A stretch of 64,000 nt of DNA from Malaciobacter pacificus (GTDB lineage: Bacteria > Campylobacterota > Campylobacteria > Campylobacterales > Arcobacteraceae). Shown here piece by piece: positions 52,481 through 61,942 of the stretch. The position numbers and the translations under genes were made by a program. Within the stretch, counting starts at the first letter, position 1. The number at the start of each line of letters is the position of its first letter. The notes beneath the pieces are model-generated. The model was not told where the DNA came from, made no database searches, and saw nothing but the letters and a program-made list of their open reading frames with translations. The stretch is from NCBI RefSeq assembly GCF_004214795.1, contig NZ_CP035928.1, positions 62,001 to 126,000 of the forward strand. The letters are read 5' to 3'.

Positions 52481-53206
52481 ATGTTCGCAACAAAAATATG
52501 GCTAGCATCGGCACTCACTGTTACAGCTATATTTACTGCATCAGCAGTTTATAAATCATATAGTGACTTACATGAAGCAAAACAAATCCAAGAGCACTTT
52601 GAAATAATTACAGATATAAAAACCCTTCTAGCCAAACAGTATAATAAAAATCCAAATGATATTACAAGAGATGAAATAATAGCCTATTTACCAAAGGGTG
52701 GAAACTGGGATAAAGTTCTACTTTTAGATAGAAACCAAGATAGCACTTTAAGTGAAGATGAACTTGTAAATAATGATGGAGAAATTATAATAAATGAAGA
52801 TGAAAAAGTAAAACTTTTTGCTTTAAAAGCAAAGTTAAATGATACATTAAACACTGCATCAATGAGTGCTTCAAATGGAACTTATACTGTCAATATAGCT
52901 CATAATAAAACCATAAAACAAAAAGATAAAACAGTAGAGGATAGTTTGGAAAAAGCTATTTATTATGCTACTCAAGAGCTTATATATGGAACTGAAACAA
53001 ACTACTCAGGTGTTGTTACAAATATGGTAGATAACTTTACTCCACATGATGATATTTATCATGACTTAAGTGATATAGGGCTTTCAACTGATAGTGAAAC
53101 TATAAAGAAAAAGAAATACTTCCAAAGTTTACTAAAAAGTAGGCTAGAAAAAAGTCTAACTCCAATTGAGAGCAAGTTATATACTCTTTTGAAAGATGAA
53201 TTATGA
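52481..53206 (+). CDS. pilin-like protein 3 with EF-hand loop
   Basis: A 241-residue protein with an N-terminal membrane helix (about 5-24, IWLASALTVTAIFTASAVY) and then an amphipathic helix, as in pseudopilins. Residues about 83-94 (DRNQDSTLSEDE) form a canonical EF-hand calcium loop with Asp1, Asn3, Asp5, Ser9 and Glu12. The helix-then-DEIIAYLP element parallels the other two pilin-like proteins. There is no prepilin cleavage site. Its last bases overlap the next start (ATGA). Likely a minor pilin or tip-complex member. Calcium binding is inferred. Confidence 0.6.
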   Translation: MFATKIWLASALTVTAIFTASAVYKSYSDLHEAKQIQEHFEIITDIKTLLAKQYNKNPNDITRDEIIAYLPKGGNWDKVLLLDRNQDSTLSEDELVNNDGEIIINEDEKVKLFALKAKLNDTLNTASMSASNGTYTVNIAHNKTIKQKDKTVEDSLEKAIYYATQELIYGTETNYSGVVTNMVDNFTPHDDIYHDLSDIGLSTDSETIKKKKYFQSLLKSRLEKSLTPIESKLYTLLKDEL

Positions 53207-53931
53207 TTAGATTATTAACTCTTTTATCAATACTATTTTCAATATCTTTTTCTATGGATTTAACAAAATTTGAAGATAGACAAATTATGATTGATGAGAT
53301 AAAAGCAATTGTTTTAAAAGAGGAAGAGACAGCAAAGGCTTATGAAGAGTATATTTTAGAAAATTATGATATTCCTACATTGTTAGAACTTGAAGGTGCT
53401 AGTTATTTAGGAAGCTCTTTTTTAAGTGGAATTGATACTACTTATTTTGTGAAACTTGCCTTTGATGGAATTTCAAAACTTACATATAGCCTAAAAGAAG
53501 AAGTGAAAAATGACAACTATTTAAAGTCACTTTATGAGAGTAATACCTTTAGAAAAAATAGTTTTTATTCAGGTGGAAAAATTAATTTTATAGTTAAAGA
53601 TGACTTTGCAAAATATATAATTTATTTAGTTCAAAATCAAACAGCAGGGATTGATGGAATTATTGATTGTAGTTTAAATTTATTAGGAGTTTCTCTTAGT
53701 AAGTATTGTAAAGATGGTGATAATATCTATATTTATGATGACTTACAAGTAAATAAGCTTATGTATTTTTATAAAGAAAATTTTAAAAAAGGTCCAATTA
53801 TTATAACTTCAGATAGAACACTTCAAACAACAAATGCAGAGTTTGATTTTATCCCAAAGGGTGCTGTTTTATATGATGAGGATGGAATTAAATATGTAAA
53901 GACATCTACAGGAATTGAGGAGATACAATGA
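53203..53931 (+). CDS. secreted paralogue family member 1 of the pilus-like cluster
   Basis: A 242-residue protein with a signal peptide (about 1-17). Residues 30-75 form a shared module: KEEETAKAYEEYILENYDIP, then LGSSF. The same module is found in the proteins at 53928, 54666 and 63172. The C-terminal part ends with a strand-rich segment (IPKGAVLYDEDGIKYVKTSTG). Two cysteines (about C164 and C176) may pair. It overlaps both neighbours by 4 bp (ATGA), so translation is coupled. Family unknown to me. Confidence 0.7.
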   Translation: MIRLLTLLSILFSISFSMDLTKFEDRQIMIDEIKAIVLKEEETAKAYEEYILENYDIPTLLELEGASYLGSSFLSGIDTTYFVKLAFDGISKLTYSLKEEVKNDNYLKSLYESNTFRKNSFYSGGKINFIVKDDFAKYIIYLVQNQTAGIDGIIDCSLNLLGVSLSKYCKDGDNIYIYDDLQVNKLMYFYKENFKKGPIIITSDRTLQTTNAEFDFIPKGAVLYDEDGIKYVKTSTGIEEIQ

Positions 53932-54665
53932 TAAAGTTTATTTTATTTATTTTTTCATTTTCTATTATTTCATTTGCAGATGAAAATCAAATGTTAAAAC
54001 AACAAAATGTTCTTCTTGTTCAAAAATTAATTGAGAGTGAGGAAAAAATAGCCAAAAATTTTGAGAGATATATTCTTGAAAAGTATAAAATACCAACTAT
54101 GAGCAATCTATTAGAGGATGAGTATTTAGGCTCAAGTTTTTCATTATCAAATAAGTTTGGCTTTGATTTAAGTTTTAAAAGTAGTTCTAATTTACAGTTA
54201 TATTATGCAATAACAAATGAAAATGACCCAAATGATTATAAAAATTTACTTTATAAAAGAGATTTATACAGAGAATATACTTCTGTATATTTAGAAGAAA
54301 TTAGTGCTGATGAAATTAACTACAATAATTCGTTTACAGAAATTTTATTAAAGAGTGATGAAGCTAAAACTTTACACTCAATTTTAAAAGCAGGTTATAC
54401 TATTGAAGAGAGTTGCCCTTCACCTTCTGGTACCTTAGTAGATAAGTATTGTAGTTTAAATGACAGTGCTATAAGATGGTATAATAGTAGTTCTTTTTGG
54501 ATTGAATATAGTAAAAAAGATTTTGATAGAGGTAATGTAACAGTTTCTACAAGTTCTCTTTTAAGTGATAGTAGAATAACTTCACTACCTATTGGTACAT
54601 ATATTTATATAAATAATGGTGCACAATATGTTAAATTAAAAGATAGTATTTTAAAGGTGGATTAA
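53928..54665 (+). CDS. secreted paralogue family member 2
   Basis: A 245-residue protein with a signal peptide (about 1-17, ending SFA). The shared module is SEEKIAKNFERYILEKYKIP then DEYLGSSF. The C-terminal part is strand-rich and ends LPIGTYIYINNGAQYVKLKD, matching the IPKGAVLYDEDGIKYVK ending of the 53203 protein. Two cysteines in the second half lie at similar positions as in member 1. The two are full-length paralogues in tandem. Function unknown. Confidence 0.7.
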   Translation: MIKFILFIFSFSIISFADENQMLKQQNVLLVQKLIESEEKIAKNFERYILEKYKIPTMSNLLEDEYLGSSFSLSNKFGFDLSFKSSSNLQLYYAITNENDPNDYKNLLYKRDLYREYTSVYLEEISADEINYNNSFTEILLKSDEAKTLHSILKAGYTIEESCPSPSGTLVDKYCSLNDSAIRWYNSSSFWIEYSKKDFDRGNVTVSTSSLLSDSRITSLPIGTYIYINNGAQYVKLKDSILKVD

Positions 54666-57560
54666 ATCAAAAAGCTAGTTTTATTTTTATCAATTATTTT
54701 TGTTAATTTTATTTTTGCTAATTCTCAAAATGTAGCATTAATGAATGGTATCAAAAATGTTATTCAAAAAGAAGAGTTTATTGCAATAGCAATAAATAAA
54801 TATATTTTACAAAATTTAACTGTACCTAAAAAATTAAATGTCGTAAATTCAAAATATGAATTAGACTGGAATGAAATGCTAAATGATGAGTATTTAGGGA
54901 CTAATTTTAATAAATATAATCCAATACTAAAAAGTGATATTCTAGTAGAGTTTGATAGCAAAAATAATGCCTATATAAAAGGTGCAATAACAGAAACTAC
55001 TGAGTATAAAGAAGAGTATAAATATCTATATAACTTTTATACAAATAAAGTATTTAGAGTAAATACAATAGCCCCAATTGATAATACAGATACAAATTTA
55101 CTTAATGGTTCCCTTGTAGTCTATTCAGATTTACAACAAAAAATTATAAATCTATTAAATGATAGCCAATCTATTTTATACCCAAGTCAAAACTGTACAG
55201 CAGGAACATATTTTTATGAAATACAAGATGAAGAATTAATTTATAAATATTGTAAATCACAAAGCTATAAAATAGAGGTTTATCAAAAAGAACCTGTGTA
55301 TGTAGAAGAGGATGATGATTTAAGTTTTATAAAATCAGATATTGGCTCAAAAGGATATGTAAAAAAGAATGGATTCTGGTATGAATATTATTATCAAGGA
55401 GATACTAATAGTCCTTGGATACCAACTGGTTCAGGAAGTATTTTAACTGAAAACTTAGATAATACTACAATTGAAGATAGGATCTTATCTTATATCCCTG
55501 ATTCAAAAGCACTAACTATTAAAGAAGCAGGTGGTTGTATGCTTGCAAATGGTGATATTTTTTGTTGGGGAGATAATTCTTATAAAAGAGCTGGAATTGA
55601 TACTTATGGTCAGATTGATACAAGCCTATCTCCTGATTTTGTAAATACTCCTGTGATGTTAAAAGTTAATATAAATGATTCAGTAAGAGCTAATAAAAAA
55701 TGGTATAACAATCCATATAGAATTAAATTTGAATCAATGTTTATGAATGGTAAAAATGTATGTGGAACTTCACCAATTTATGATATAGATGGAACAAATG
55801 AGAAGTATGGAGGGGATTTATATTGTAATGGTAGTGTTGATTCTATGTATTATGAAACATCAGCTAACTCAATTCAAACTTCAATTTTAAGTAAGAATAA
55901 ATTCTTTGCATGGGGAAAAGATGATTTTGAAGATAATGCCCCTCAAACTATAAATGATGAAGAAGATGGTGGCCCAAACTACAATGATAGACCTATTAGA
56001 GATGAGATATATCTAACTGATGTTGCAATGACATCTGATACAATTGCTGTTTTAAGTGATGATGGAAAAATCTATACTTTAGGCAGAAATTATAATGGTT
56101 TGTTAGGTATTGGAAGTAATGATAAATTTATCACTCAATATGAACCTGTACAAGTACAAGTTGATGCAGGAGTATTTTTTGACCAAATATTTGTTCTTAG
56201 GGATATAGATACTTTTGGTGCAATTGATAATAATAAAAACTTTTGGATTTGGGGAGAAAGGGATGGCACTTTTTTATCAAAACCAACAAGATTAAATGAT
56301 GGTGATATGCAAATAAATCCTGATTTAATTTTTGTAAATAGTAAAGAGTTTTTATTCCAAAATTTAAGCTCAAAAGTATTTTATAGAACAGATGGCCAAA
56401 ATGATATTGTCTCAATTAGTACGAGTGATATTCCAAAAACAGCAGTTAGTGCAACAATAATTGAAGAAGATGGAGTTTGGAAATATTTATATGTTGATGA
56501 AGATTTTGATTTAAAAGGTACACAAGCATTGTTAGAGTGTAGAAATAAGCGAGATTTTAGATGTAGTGCGGCATTAAATATACAAATTTTTGACCACGCT
56601 TTGCAAAAATTAAATAATGAATCTAATTTTTTAAATGTTTCTACATATAAGTTAGATGCAACCGTTGAAGAAGTTTATGAAAATTTTGAAGGCTCTTCTT
56701 CTACTGTAAATACATGGACATTAAATACATATAGTGATAATAATTTTACAAACCTAACATCTTCTGTTACCCCACCTTTATATAATCCAACAGAAAGTGT
56801 ATCCTCTGATGATAAGGTAAGAGTTGACCCTACACAAGTTTTAGGAAGATTTAGAATTGGATATCAATCTGTAGATAAAACTTATGATTTTGGATCTTCT
56901 TATGCAAATAGAGATGTAGTTCTTGAGTTTGATTTTTATGAAATTGATTCTTGGGATATGGAAAGATTTAATGTTGTAATAAATGGTGAGAGATATACAG
57001 ATGATGGGTTTATTCATGATGACCATCAAGAGTGGCAAGATACAAATGACACAGGAATTTATACACTAAACTTAGGAACTATGTATGGAAGTAATACTAG
57101 TAGATCTAAATATAATGATGAAAAATATCATTATAAAATAAAAACTAAACTAGACTCAAATGGAAAATTAGAAGTTAAGTTTAGAGTTAGAGAGTTACAA
57201 GCTGGTGAATATGGAGATAATAGTTGGGATTTTGGGCAGGCTTTAAATGATGAATCTTGGGCTATTGATAATATACATGTGAAAGTAAAAGAAAAAGATA
57301 AACATTTTACATGTGCAATAACAGGAATTAGTACTGATTCACAGATGTATTGTTGGGGAGTTGTGGGAAGAAGTTTACCTATTTTAAGCACTTCATTATA
57401 TAATATGTATAAAATAAGTACTTTAAATAAATTATTTATTTCAACAAATGCAGACGCTAATAAACAAATGACTTTAGATGAATTTGACATAGATGGAAGT
57501 CTATTTTTGAAATATCCCACGTACATTGGTGGATTTGACTATCCATTTTATTTTAAGTAA
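54666..57560 (+). CDS. large secreted RCC1-like propeller protein with apparent AUC start
   Basis: About 964 residues. The first ATG (54741) lies inside the mature part; reading upstream gives the signal peptide KKLVLFLSIIFVNFIFA before NSQNV. The previous gene's TAA (54663-54665) is directly before it, so the only start is ATC 54666, with AGGTGG just upstream. The shared module follows (IQKEEFIAIAINKYILQN, EYLGTNF). Then come RCC1-like blades: GGCMLANGDIFCWGDNSYKR, SDDGKIYTLGRNYNGLLGIG, and a late MYCWG. A jelly-roll-like insertion (EFDFYEIDSWDMERFNVVIN, about residues 725-880) interrupts the propeller. Likely a surface adhesin or cargo. Confidence 0.7.
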   Translation: MKKLVLFLSIIFVNFIFANSQNVALMNGIKNVIQKEEFIAIAINKYILQNLTVPKKLNVVNSKYELDWNEMLNDEYLGTNFNKYNPILKSDILVEFDSKNNAYIKGAITETTEYKEEYKYLYNFYTNKVFRVNTIAPIDNTDTNLLNGSLVVYSDLQQKIINLLNDSQSILYPSQNCTAGTYFYEIQDEELIYKYCKSQSYKIEVYQKEPVYVEEDDDLSFIKSDIGSKGYVKKNGFWYEYYYQGDTNSPWIPTGSGSILTENLDNTTIEDRILSYIPDSKALTIKEAGGCMLANGDIFCWGDNSYKRAGIDTYGQIDTSLSPDFVNTPVMLKVNINDSVRANKKWYNNPYRIKFESMFMNGKNVCGTSPIYDIDGTNEKYGGDLYCNGSVDSMYYETSANSIQTSILSKNKFFAWGKDDFEDNAPQTINDEEDGGPNYNDRPIRDEIYLTDVAMTSDTIAVLSDDGKIYTLGRNYNGLLGIGSNDKFITQYEPVQVQVDAGVFFDQIFVLRDIDTFGAIDNNKNFWIWGERDGTFLSKPTRLNDGDMQINPDLIFVNSKEFLFQNLSSKVFYRTDGQNDIVSISTSDIPKTAVSATIIEEDGVWKYLYVDEDFDLKGTQALLECRNKRDFRCSAALNIQIFDHALQKLNNESNFLNVSTYKLDATVEEVYENFEGSSSTVNTWTLNTYSDNNFTNLTSSVTPPLYNPTESVSSDDKVRVDPTQVLGRFRIGYQSVDKTYDFGSSYANRDVVLEFDFYEIDSWDMERFNVVINGERYTDDGFIHDDHQEWQDTNDTGIYTLNLGTMYGSNTSRSKYNDEKYHYKIKTKLDSNGKLEVKFRVRELQAGEYGDNSWDFGQALNDESWAIDNIHVKVKEKDKHFTCAITGISTDSQMYCWGVVGRSLPILSTSLYNMYKISTLNKLFISTNADANKQMTLDEFDIDGSLFLKYPTYIGGFDYPFYFK

Positions 57561-57568
57561 GGAAAAAC

Positions 57569-59221
57569 ATGCGTAAAGTATTGAGTATCACTTTTATAGT
57601 ATCACTGATTATCTTATTTTCAGGCTGCAGTCCTAAAAGTTACCATAATGAGATGTTAGATAACACAAAAAGAAGCCTTGGGAAAAAGGATTATCAAGAT
57701 ATTAAAACCTCTTATACAGAAGAGTTAGTAAATGAAGTAAAAAAGCAAAAAGAGTATATTTCAATTTTAGAAGATAAATCTTTAGGGGATATTTTAAAAG
57801 AAATGGAACTATTAGATGGTAATTTTTACTTTCTAAAAAGCAGTGATATTCTTATTCCTAAAAGTAGAATTAAAATTCATAGCATGAGTGAATTAAATCA
57901 CTATTTAAATGCTGTATTAGATAAAGAACTTTTTGTAAAAAAAAGTGGCTCAATTTATCTTGTAAAACTTTTAAATGTAAGTGAATCAAAAAAACTATCA
58001 CTTGATAGAATTCCTTTTAAATTAAATGGTCAAATTTCAGTAGAAGAGTTAATAAAACTAATTACAGCAAGCTGCGGATATGAAGTATCAATTGGAAATT
58101 ATATAAAAGATAGATTTGGATTTCAAAATAGTATTGTAAATATCAGTTCTACAAATTTAAAAGATGCATTAAATTCATTAGCTTATGCAAAAAATGTTTA
58201 CGTAGATATTGATTATGATAAAGAGATGATAAATATTAGTAGATATAAAGATATGGTTGTTGAGTTAAATATTCCTCTTTTAGATATTAAATCTACAAAT
58301 GAAACATCAAGTCAAGAAACATCAGGTGAAAGTAGTATCAAAAATAGTTCTCAAATAGTTTTATATGATGAGCTTGATAAAATGTTAAAAAATATAATAG
58401 CAACTGATTCAATCTCTACATATCATATTGATAAAGCAAGTGGATTGATATTTTTAAAATCAACTAGAAGTGTTGAAAATGCAGTTAGAACTATAGTTAA
58501 AGCATATGAAACAAGTTTTGCTAAAGAAGCAACTATAGAGTTTGAAAGAATTGAGTTAGCTTTAAATAAAAGTAGAGAGTATGGCATTGGTAGTATTAGT
58601 GATAGTAGACAAACAAATCAAGATGCAGGTGTATTAAAATCTATCGGTGCTGATGGTGCAATAAATTTTACAAGCGATAATGCAACAAGACTTTTACAAA
58701 TTGCAGCAAAAGCAAATAATGAAATAGGAACAATCTTAAATTATAGTAAAAATATAATTGTGTTAAAAAATAATATCCCATCTGTTCAATCAATTAGTCA
58801 AAATACTGATTATATTGAAAAAATTGAAACAACAGTAACTGAAGGTGTTAGTACATCTGAAGCAACAGTTAATACTATTAAAGATGGAACTTCTGTTACA
58901 GCAATGGCTAAAATATCTAGGGATAAAATATTTTTAAATATTACACCAACAATTAAAAAACTAATTGAAATTACTGAAAAAACAGTTGGTGATTCAACTA
59001 TTCAATTACCTCAATACAATGACCAAAGTTACAATATTTCAAGAGAAGTAAAACTAGGAGAGACAGCAATCGTTGGTTCTATTATAATTCATGATGATGC
59101 AAAAGAGTATCAAGGGATTTTACCTTTAGAAGGTTTTGCAATTGGTGGGGCTGATTCAAAATCTTATGTAAGAAGAGAAATTGTGTACATTGTAACACTA
59201 AGAAATATTAAAGGCTTTTAA
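57569..59221 (+). CDS. lipoprotein secretin (type IVb pilus PilN/BfpB-like)
   Basis: A 550-residue protein with a signal peptide ending in the lipobox ILFSGC (Cys20). The N-terminal half holds small alpha-beta domains (for example VEELIKLITASCGYEVSIG, then NISSTNLKDALNSLAYAKNV). The C-terminal half has the secretin pattern: IVLKNNIPSVQSI, VTAMAKIS, LNITPTIKKLI and LGETAIVGSIIIHDD. It should form the multimeric outer-membrane gate of the machine. The lipoprotein form and size fit R64 PilN / BfpB rather than GspD, which is longer. Confidence 0.85.
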   Translation: MRKVLSITFIVSLIILFSGCSPKSYHNEMLDNTKRSLGKKDYQDIKTSYTEELVNEVKKQKEYISILEDKSLGDILKEMELLDGNFYFLKSSDILIPKSRIKIHSMSELNHYLNAVLDKELFVKKSGSIYLVKLLNVSESKKLSLDRIPFKLNGQISVEELIKLITASCGYEVSIGNYIKDRFGFQNSIVNISSTNLKDALNSLAYAKNVYVDIDYDKEMINISRYKDMVVELNIPLLDIKSTNETSSQETSGESSIKNSSQIVLYDELDKMLKNIIATDSISTYHIDKASGLIFLKSTRSVENAVRTIVKAYETSFAKEATIEFERIELALNKSREYGIGSISDSRQTNQDAGVLKSIGADGAINFTSDNATRLLQIAAKANNEIGTILNYSKNIIVLKNNIPSVQSISQNTDYIEKIETTVTEGVSTSEATVNTIKDGTSVTAMAKISRDKIFLNITPTIKKLIEITEKTVGDSTIQLPQYNDQSYNISREVKLGETAIVGSIIIHDDAKEYQGILPLEGFAIGGADSKSYVRREIVYIVTLRNIKGF

Positions 59222-59224
59222 AAA

Positions 59225-60241
59225 ATGAGTATGTTCTCTGATCCTTATGAGTCTTTTTTATTAGATTATTTGATTACTAAATTAGAAAATGGTTCTAATA
59301 CTAGAAGAGCATTACTTTTATATGGTGAACAAATAACTAAAGAAACAAAATTTAAAAAAAGACTTAAAGCTGCAATTAGAGATATGGAAATAGGTAAACA
59401 CTCACTTGAAGCAATTTTACATAAGCATAAGTTTTTAAACTCATTTCAATATAGTTTAGTAGTAAATAGTACAAGTACAATTGATGGATTAAAACTTGTA
59501 CAATCATTTAAAAAGGCAAACTCAAATCTATTAACTAAAATGATAAATCCTATTTTTGTACCCTTAGGAATAATAATAGCAACATTTTATGGATTGATTT
59601 TATATCTTGGAATGCTTGAAAAAGAGCTTGTAGGTTTGAAAAAATTAAATCCTGATGTAGAACAATTTCTAGGAATCCCTGGCTATTTTACTTATGATAT
59701 TGCATATCTAGGACTTGGAATATCTATTTTTATTACAGCATTTATTCTTTTTGGATATATTTATTGTGAAAAATATAAACCTGGATGGTTATATGGTGTT
59801 TTTAAAACACAAGCCTTTTCTGATGGAAGATTTATGTTTAGAATTTTAAATGGTATGCTAAGTGCTGGTATATCTTTTCATAAAACATCATTGATTTTAT
59901 CAAAAGACTATTTTAAAGTAGGTCTTAGACCATTTTTTCACGAGTTATCAGATATTATCAATAGAAATAAAAAACTATTTATAGTTTTTGAAAAATATAA
60001 TTTTCCTACAATTATAACAGCAGATATAAAACTTTCAGAACTAAGTAAAACAAGTTTTGTAGAAGTAACAAAAGCACTATATCAAACTTGTGATACAATG
60101 TATGAAAAAAATATTAATTATATGGTATTACAATGGAGATTTTTCTTCTGGTTAATTGCTATGTTAGTAACAGTTATTATTGGTTCGGATGTTATTAACT
60201 TAGTTATTAGTACATTTACATTTAAAACTTTATATCAGTAG
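59225..60241 (+). CDS. GspF/PilC-like inner-membrane platform protein (PilR-type)
   Basis: A 338-residue protein with two weakly similar cytoplasmic helical domains (FKKRLKAAIRDMEIGKHSLE and FMFRILNGMLSAGISFHKTS) and three membrane helices (about 115-133, 155-178, 310-332). This T2SSF-domain layout is shared by GspF, PilC and R64 PilR. It connects the ATPase to pilus or pseudopilus assembly. Located 4 bp after the secretin gene. Confidence 0.82.
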   Translation: MSMFSDPYESFLLDYLITKLENGSNTRRALLLYGEQITKETKFKKRLKAAIRDMEIGKHSLEAILHKHKFLNSFQYSLVVNSTSTIDGLKLVQSFKKANSNLLTKMINPIFVPLGIIIATFYGLILYLGMLEKELVGLKKLNPDVEQFLGIPGYFTYDIAYLGLGISIFITAFILFGYIYCEKYKPGWLYGVFKTQAFSDGRFMFRILNGMLSAGISFHKTSLILSKDYFKVGLRPFFHELSDIINRNKKLFIVFEKYNFPTIITADIKLSELSKTSFVEVTKALYQTCDTMYEKNINYMVLQWRFFFWLIAMLVTVIIGSDVINLVISTFTFKTLYQ

Positions 60242-60253
60242 GCAAAAGTAGTT

Positions 60254-61942
60254 ATGTTAGGTAAATTATTTAATAAGAAAACATCTTTAAAAGTGTTAAA
60301 AGGAATCAAAAAAAGTAATAAGAAAAAAGAGTCTAAAAATATTTTTGATTCAAAAAATTTAAAAAGAATTTTTGAAGAACAAAAAAAATCTTTTATTAAA
60401 TTAATAAACAATAAAGAAGATGCAGATACAGACTTAGCTATTTTAATTGAAGATATGATTAAAGATAAATACAAGTTAAGTGGTGGATTTGGAGACTTAA
60501 TTGCAAATGAAGAAAAATATGAAGAGTTTGTAAGAAGTCTTGGATATGAATATTATGCAACTTATAATGAATTATCTCAATATTATCAAGATACATCTTT
60601 TCAACTTGATGAAAAAAAATTAGAGTTTTGTACAAGTATGTACATAATAACTTTAGAAGATAAAAAAACAAAAAATAAAGTTCTTGGTATTAGAGATGTT
60701 GTAAACTTAGACTTTGATGTTTTAAGTAAGTTTTACTTCACAAAAATTGTAGTTTTAGGAGAGGGAGTATTATCTTCAGTATTTGGTGAAGATAGAGAGA
60801 TTATCTTTGGTTCAAATGCTGATACAGATAATGATGAAGAGATTAATAAATATTTTGACAAAATGATGGGACAAGCTATTTTATTAGGAGCTTCTGATAT
60901 TCACATTCAAAAAACAAATAGATATGCAAGTCTTTGGTTTAGAATCGATGGTATTAAAGTTGAGATGGGTACTATGCCTATTGCAATTGCAAAGACTTTA
61001 AAAAGAAGACTTGTAACAATGGCAGACCAAGAAGATTCTGATTATGAATCAATTAATGGTGTTATTAATTATGAGTATGGAAAAAAATCAATAAAATTTA
61101 GACTTGGTTTAATTAACTCAAAACTAAACTTTTCACTTGTTATGAGGATGATTGGTGGTAAAGGTGTAGTTTCTCATAAACTTGAGGGATTAAACTATCC
61201 AAAAGAGTCAGTTGATATACTAAAAAATCTTACAAGATATGCAAATGGAATGATACTTATCACAGGACAAGTTGGTTCTGGTAAAACACACTTAATGTAT
61301 GCCCTATTAAAACAACTTGCACAACAGCAACAATATGTTGTAACCATTGAAGATCCAGTTGAGTATGTTGATGAAGCCTTTTTCCAAATTGACTTATCAG
61401 AGTTTGCAAGTGCAAGTGAAGAGTTTAAGTATGGTTATCCTGAAGCGGTTGTTGATATTTTAAGACAAGATTCAAATATTATTCTTATTGGTGAGACAAG
61501 AGAGCCTCAAACAGCTTCACAACTTGTAAATGCAGCAAACTTAGGACAGTTAGTATTCTCTACAATGCACACCAACTCAGCCCCTGCAACAGTGTCAAGA
61601 ATGACAAGTTCATTAGGAATTAATGAAGGGGATATTGTTGATAACTTAAGAGGAATAGTATCTCAAAGACTAGTTAGAAAACTTTGTGGTTATTGTAAAA
61701 CAGAAGATGGAGAAGGTGGTTATAAAAAAGTTGGATGTGATGAATGTAACAATAGCGGATTTAAAGATAGGGTTCCTATTGCAGAGGTTGTAAGATTTAA
61801 AATTGGTCATGATGGTGATTTCGAAAATCCAGCTGAATATATGACAGTTGAGAAAGCTTGTATGGCGCAATATCATGCTGGATTAATTACAAAAGAGGAT
61901 GCGATGGCAATTATTAGAGGGGAAGAAGTATGGTACGACTAG
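60254..61942 (+). CDS. GspE/PilB-type secretion ATPase
   Basis: A 562-residue cytosolic hexameric ATPase. Walker A is ITGQVGSGKTHLMYALL (about 336-352), the Asp box is VTIEDPVEYVDEAFFQID, Walker B is NIILIGETREPQTASQL and the His box is FSTMHTNSAPATVSRM. A tetracysteine zinc motif (CGYCKTEDGE, then GCDECNNSGF) follows the His box, marking it as an assembly-type GspE/PilB protein. N-terminal residues 1-150 are divergent and charged. It powers extension of the pilus or pseudopilus. No second (retraction) ATPase is in the window. Confidence 0.92.
   Translation: MLGKLFNKKTSLKVLKGIKKSNKKKESKNIFDSKNLKRIFEEQKKSFIKLINNKEDADTDLAILIEDMIKDKYKLSGGFGDLIANEEKYEEFVRSLGYEYYATYNELSQYYQDTSFQLDEKKLEFCTSMYIITLEDKKTKNKVLGIRDVVNLDFDVLSKFYFTKIVVLGEGVLSSVFGEDREIIFGSNADTDNDEEINKYFDKMMGQAILLGASDIHIQKTNRYASLWFRIDGIKVEMGTMPIAIAKTLKRRLVTMADQEDSDYESINGVINYEYGKKSIKFRLGLINSKLNFSLVMRMIGGKGVVSHKLEGLNYPKESVDILKNLTRYANGMILITGQVGSGKTHLMYALLKQLAQQQQYVVTIEDPVEYVDEAFFQIDLSEFASASEEFKYGYPEAVVDILRQDSNIILIGETREPQTASQLVNAANLGQLVFSTMHTNSAPATVSRMTSSLGINEGDIVDNLRGIVSQRLVRKLCGYCKTEDGEGGYKKVGCDECNNSGFKDRVPIAEVVRFKIGHDGDFENPAEYMTVEKACMAQYHAGLITKEDAMAIIRGEEVWYD

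Noticed and set aside
54741-54743. ATG 54741 as the start of the propeller protein
   Set aside because: It would remove the signal peptide that all three paralogues have; the upstream frame encodes a complete one.
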